Positions 35,369-35,872 of a stretch of DNA of 35,872 nt are shown piece after piece (the first letter of the stretch is position 1; every line of letters begins with the position of its first letter). A program made the translations under genes and the position numbers. The DNA lies in assembly GCA_030524435.1 (NCBI GenBank), contig JAUNGS010000019.1, positions 1-35,872 of the forward strand. The letters are read 5' to 3'. The notes under the pieces were generated by a model. That model was not told the origin of the DNA. It saw only the letters and a program-made list of their open reading frames with translations, and did not search any database. This DNA comes from Eubacterium sp. GTDB lineage: Bacteria > Bacillota > Clostridia > Eubacteriales > Eubacteriaceae.

Positions 35369-35433
35369 GCCCAGGGCGGCGCTTTTGGCACAAAAAAAGT
35401 ACAGATGTTCCCTTTTGGAAAGCTTTTGAAAAT

Positions 35434-35631
35434 AAAAAAAGCACCCTGGGGTGCAAAAAAGTCCCAAGCGTGCCGTCCGCCATTTTTGACGCCTAGCGGA
35501 TGCTAGGTGGGTGTCCTGTCTCTAAAAGTCAGTTGTCCACTCAAGGAGGCATAACATCGTATAAAGAACATCCGGACTCCCGATAAAAAGTTGTAGGTTC
35601 AAAAATAAGGCTGTAACGAACACCTCAGGAT
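35434..35631 (-). ncRNA. ssrS: 6S-like noncoding RNA
   Basis: A stretch of about 190 bases without a plausible reading frame lies between an extended -10 promoter (TGCTATAAT, -10 at 35638-35643) and an intrinsic terminator (GCACCC/GGGTGC and seven T residues, 35434-35454). The predicted RNA begins near TATCCTGAGGTGTTCG, very like the 5' end of 6S RNAs (CTCTGAGATGTTCG in E. coli). GGTGTTC can pair with a distal GGACACC to close a long, mostly unpaired central region, as 6S does. 6S binds RNA polymerase holoenzyme in stationary phase. The identity rests on the 5' motif and layout and needs a covariance search. Confidence 0.5.
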
Positions 35632-35637
35632 AGATTT

Positions 35638-35643
35638 ATTATA
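35638..35643 (-). promoter_or_regulatory. Extended -10 element of the 6S-like RNA
   Basis: On the minus strand TGC directly precedes TATAAT. The -35 region is poor. Confidence 0.5.
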
Positions 35644-35759
35644 GCATAATCCCCCGGCCATAAAAGGATAAATTTTTGTCAGAAAGCCAACCGAAAATCA
35701 CCACTATTTACCATTGACAAAGCCCCGGGTTTCCGCATTGAAGACGTTTTTCCCCAGAC

Positions 35760-35792
35760 AAAAAACAGAGCCGCCCCCACAGGGCAGCCCTG
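35760..35792 (-). terminator. Terminator of the right-edge gene
   Basis: CAGGGCTGCCC and GGGCGGCTCTG form an 11-base stem with two wobble pairs, followed by TTTTTT on the minus strand, ten bases after the stop codon. Confidence 0.8.
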
Positions 35793-35801
35793 ATTAAATC
35801 C

Positions 35802-35872
35802 TTATTCCTCGGTCTGGGAAGCCGCCGCCTCGGGCGTTTTCTCTGAGACCTCGGAGGCTTCGGCCTCGAGGG
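35802..35872 (-). CDS. Acidic C-terminal tail of an unidentified protein
   Basis: A reading frame enters from the right edge and ends with TAA at 35802-35804. The 22 visible residues are Glu/Ala/Ser-rich (EAEASEVSEKTPEAAASQTEE), a disordered tail that does not identify the family. A strong terminator follows, which supports this being the true end of a gene. The acidic-tail style resembles the ends of YajC and the DUF5317 protein in this window. Confidence 0.6.
   Translation of the reverse strand, partial: LEAEASEVSEKTPEAAASQTEE

Overview
The window looks like chromosomal DNA from an anaerobic Clostridia-class Firmicute, possibly Eubacteriaceae-like. This is inferred from the gene set, not from a database match. 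The main pointers are a SCIFF peptide with its radical-SAM maturase beside yajC-tgt-queA-ruvBA, an S-box (SAM-I) leader, a long-form HPF with a raiA-like RNA upstream, MrnC, a SecA-PrfB pair with a programmed frameshift, and the anaerobe-type homocysteine route (COG1900 + NIL-ferredoxin + COG2122). Coding DNA is GC-rich, while control regions are AT-rich with clear sigma-A type promoters and strong Rho-independent terminators.

Layout, left to right. 1-401: AT-rich end of what may be an integrated element (partial + strand gene, terminator, short repeats) abutting the 3' end of guaA, a known integration site. 402-7149 (minus): guaA, then an acetoin/2-oxoacid dehydrogenase operon transcribed acoA-acoB-acoC-lpd. 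7337-10304 (minus): yerC-like regulator, alaA, pspC, tsaE, ispD, behind a structured leader of unrecognised type. 10690-12503 (plus): cysS-mrnC. 12546-16353: a tandem-ACT protein (minus), a DUF1846 protein (plus), an HD-domain protein and aroE/ydiB (minus). 16503-16977: two very small membrane-protein genes, one of only 23 codons.

17105-22097 (minus) is a methionine operon. A SAM-I riboswitch with its own promoter and terminator controls COG1900, NIL-ferredoxin, COG2122 and metH, so reductive homocysteine synthesis and its B12-dependent methylation to methionine form one SAM-feedback unit. 22118-25763 (minus): secA-prfB. 25926-28433 (minus): a DUF5317 membrane protein with a very long tail, and hpf. 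28590-28857: a raiA-type noncoding RNA with a perfect consensus promoter and an intrinsic terminator. 28956-29123: a 55-residue stand-alone piece resembling the C terminus of Rpn nucleases.

29313-35308 (minus): ruvA-ruvB-queA, then tgt-yajC-scfA (SCIFF peptide), then scfB (maturase). A terminator hairpin lies between the tgt promoter and tgt, and another between scfA and scfB, so expression is probably stepped along this cluster. 35434-35643 holds a 6S-like noncoding RNA with its own promoter and terminator. The last 71 bases are the acidic C-terminal tail of an unidentified minus-strand gene.

Most of the window is core genome. The parts that deserve a second look are the SAM-controlled homocysteine/methionine operon, the two noncoding RNAs, the 23-codon gene, the unexplained leader of yerC-alaA, the attenuator-like hairpin before tgt, the nested palindrome at 14801-14879, and the element boundary at guaA.
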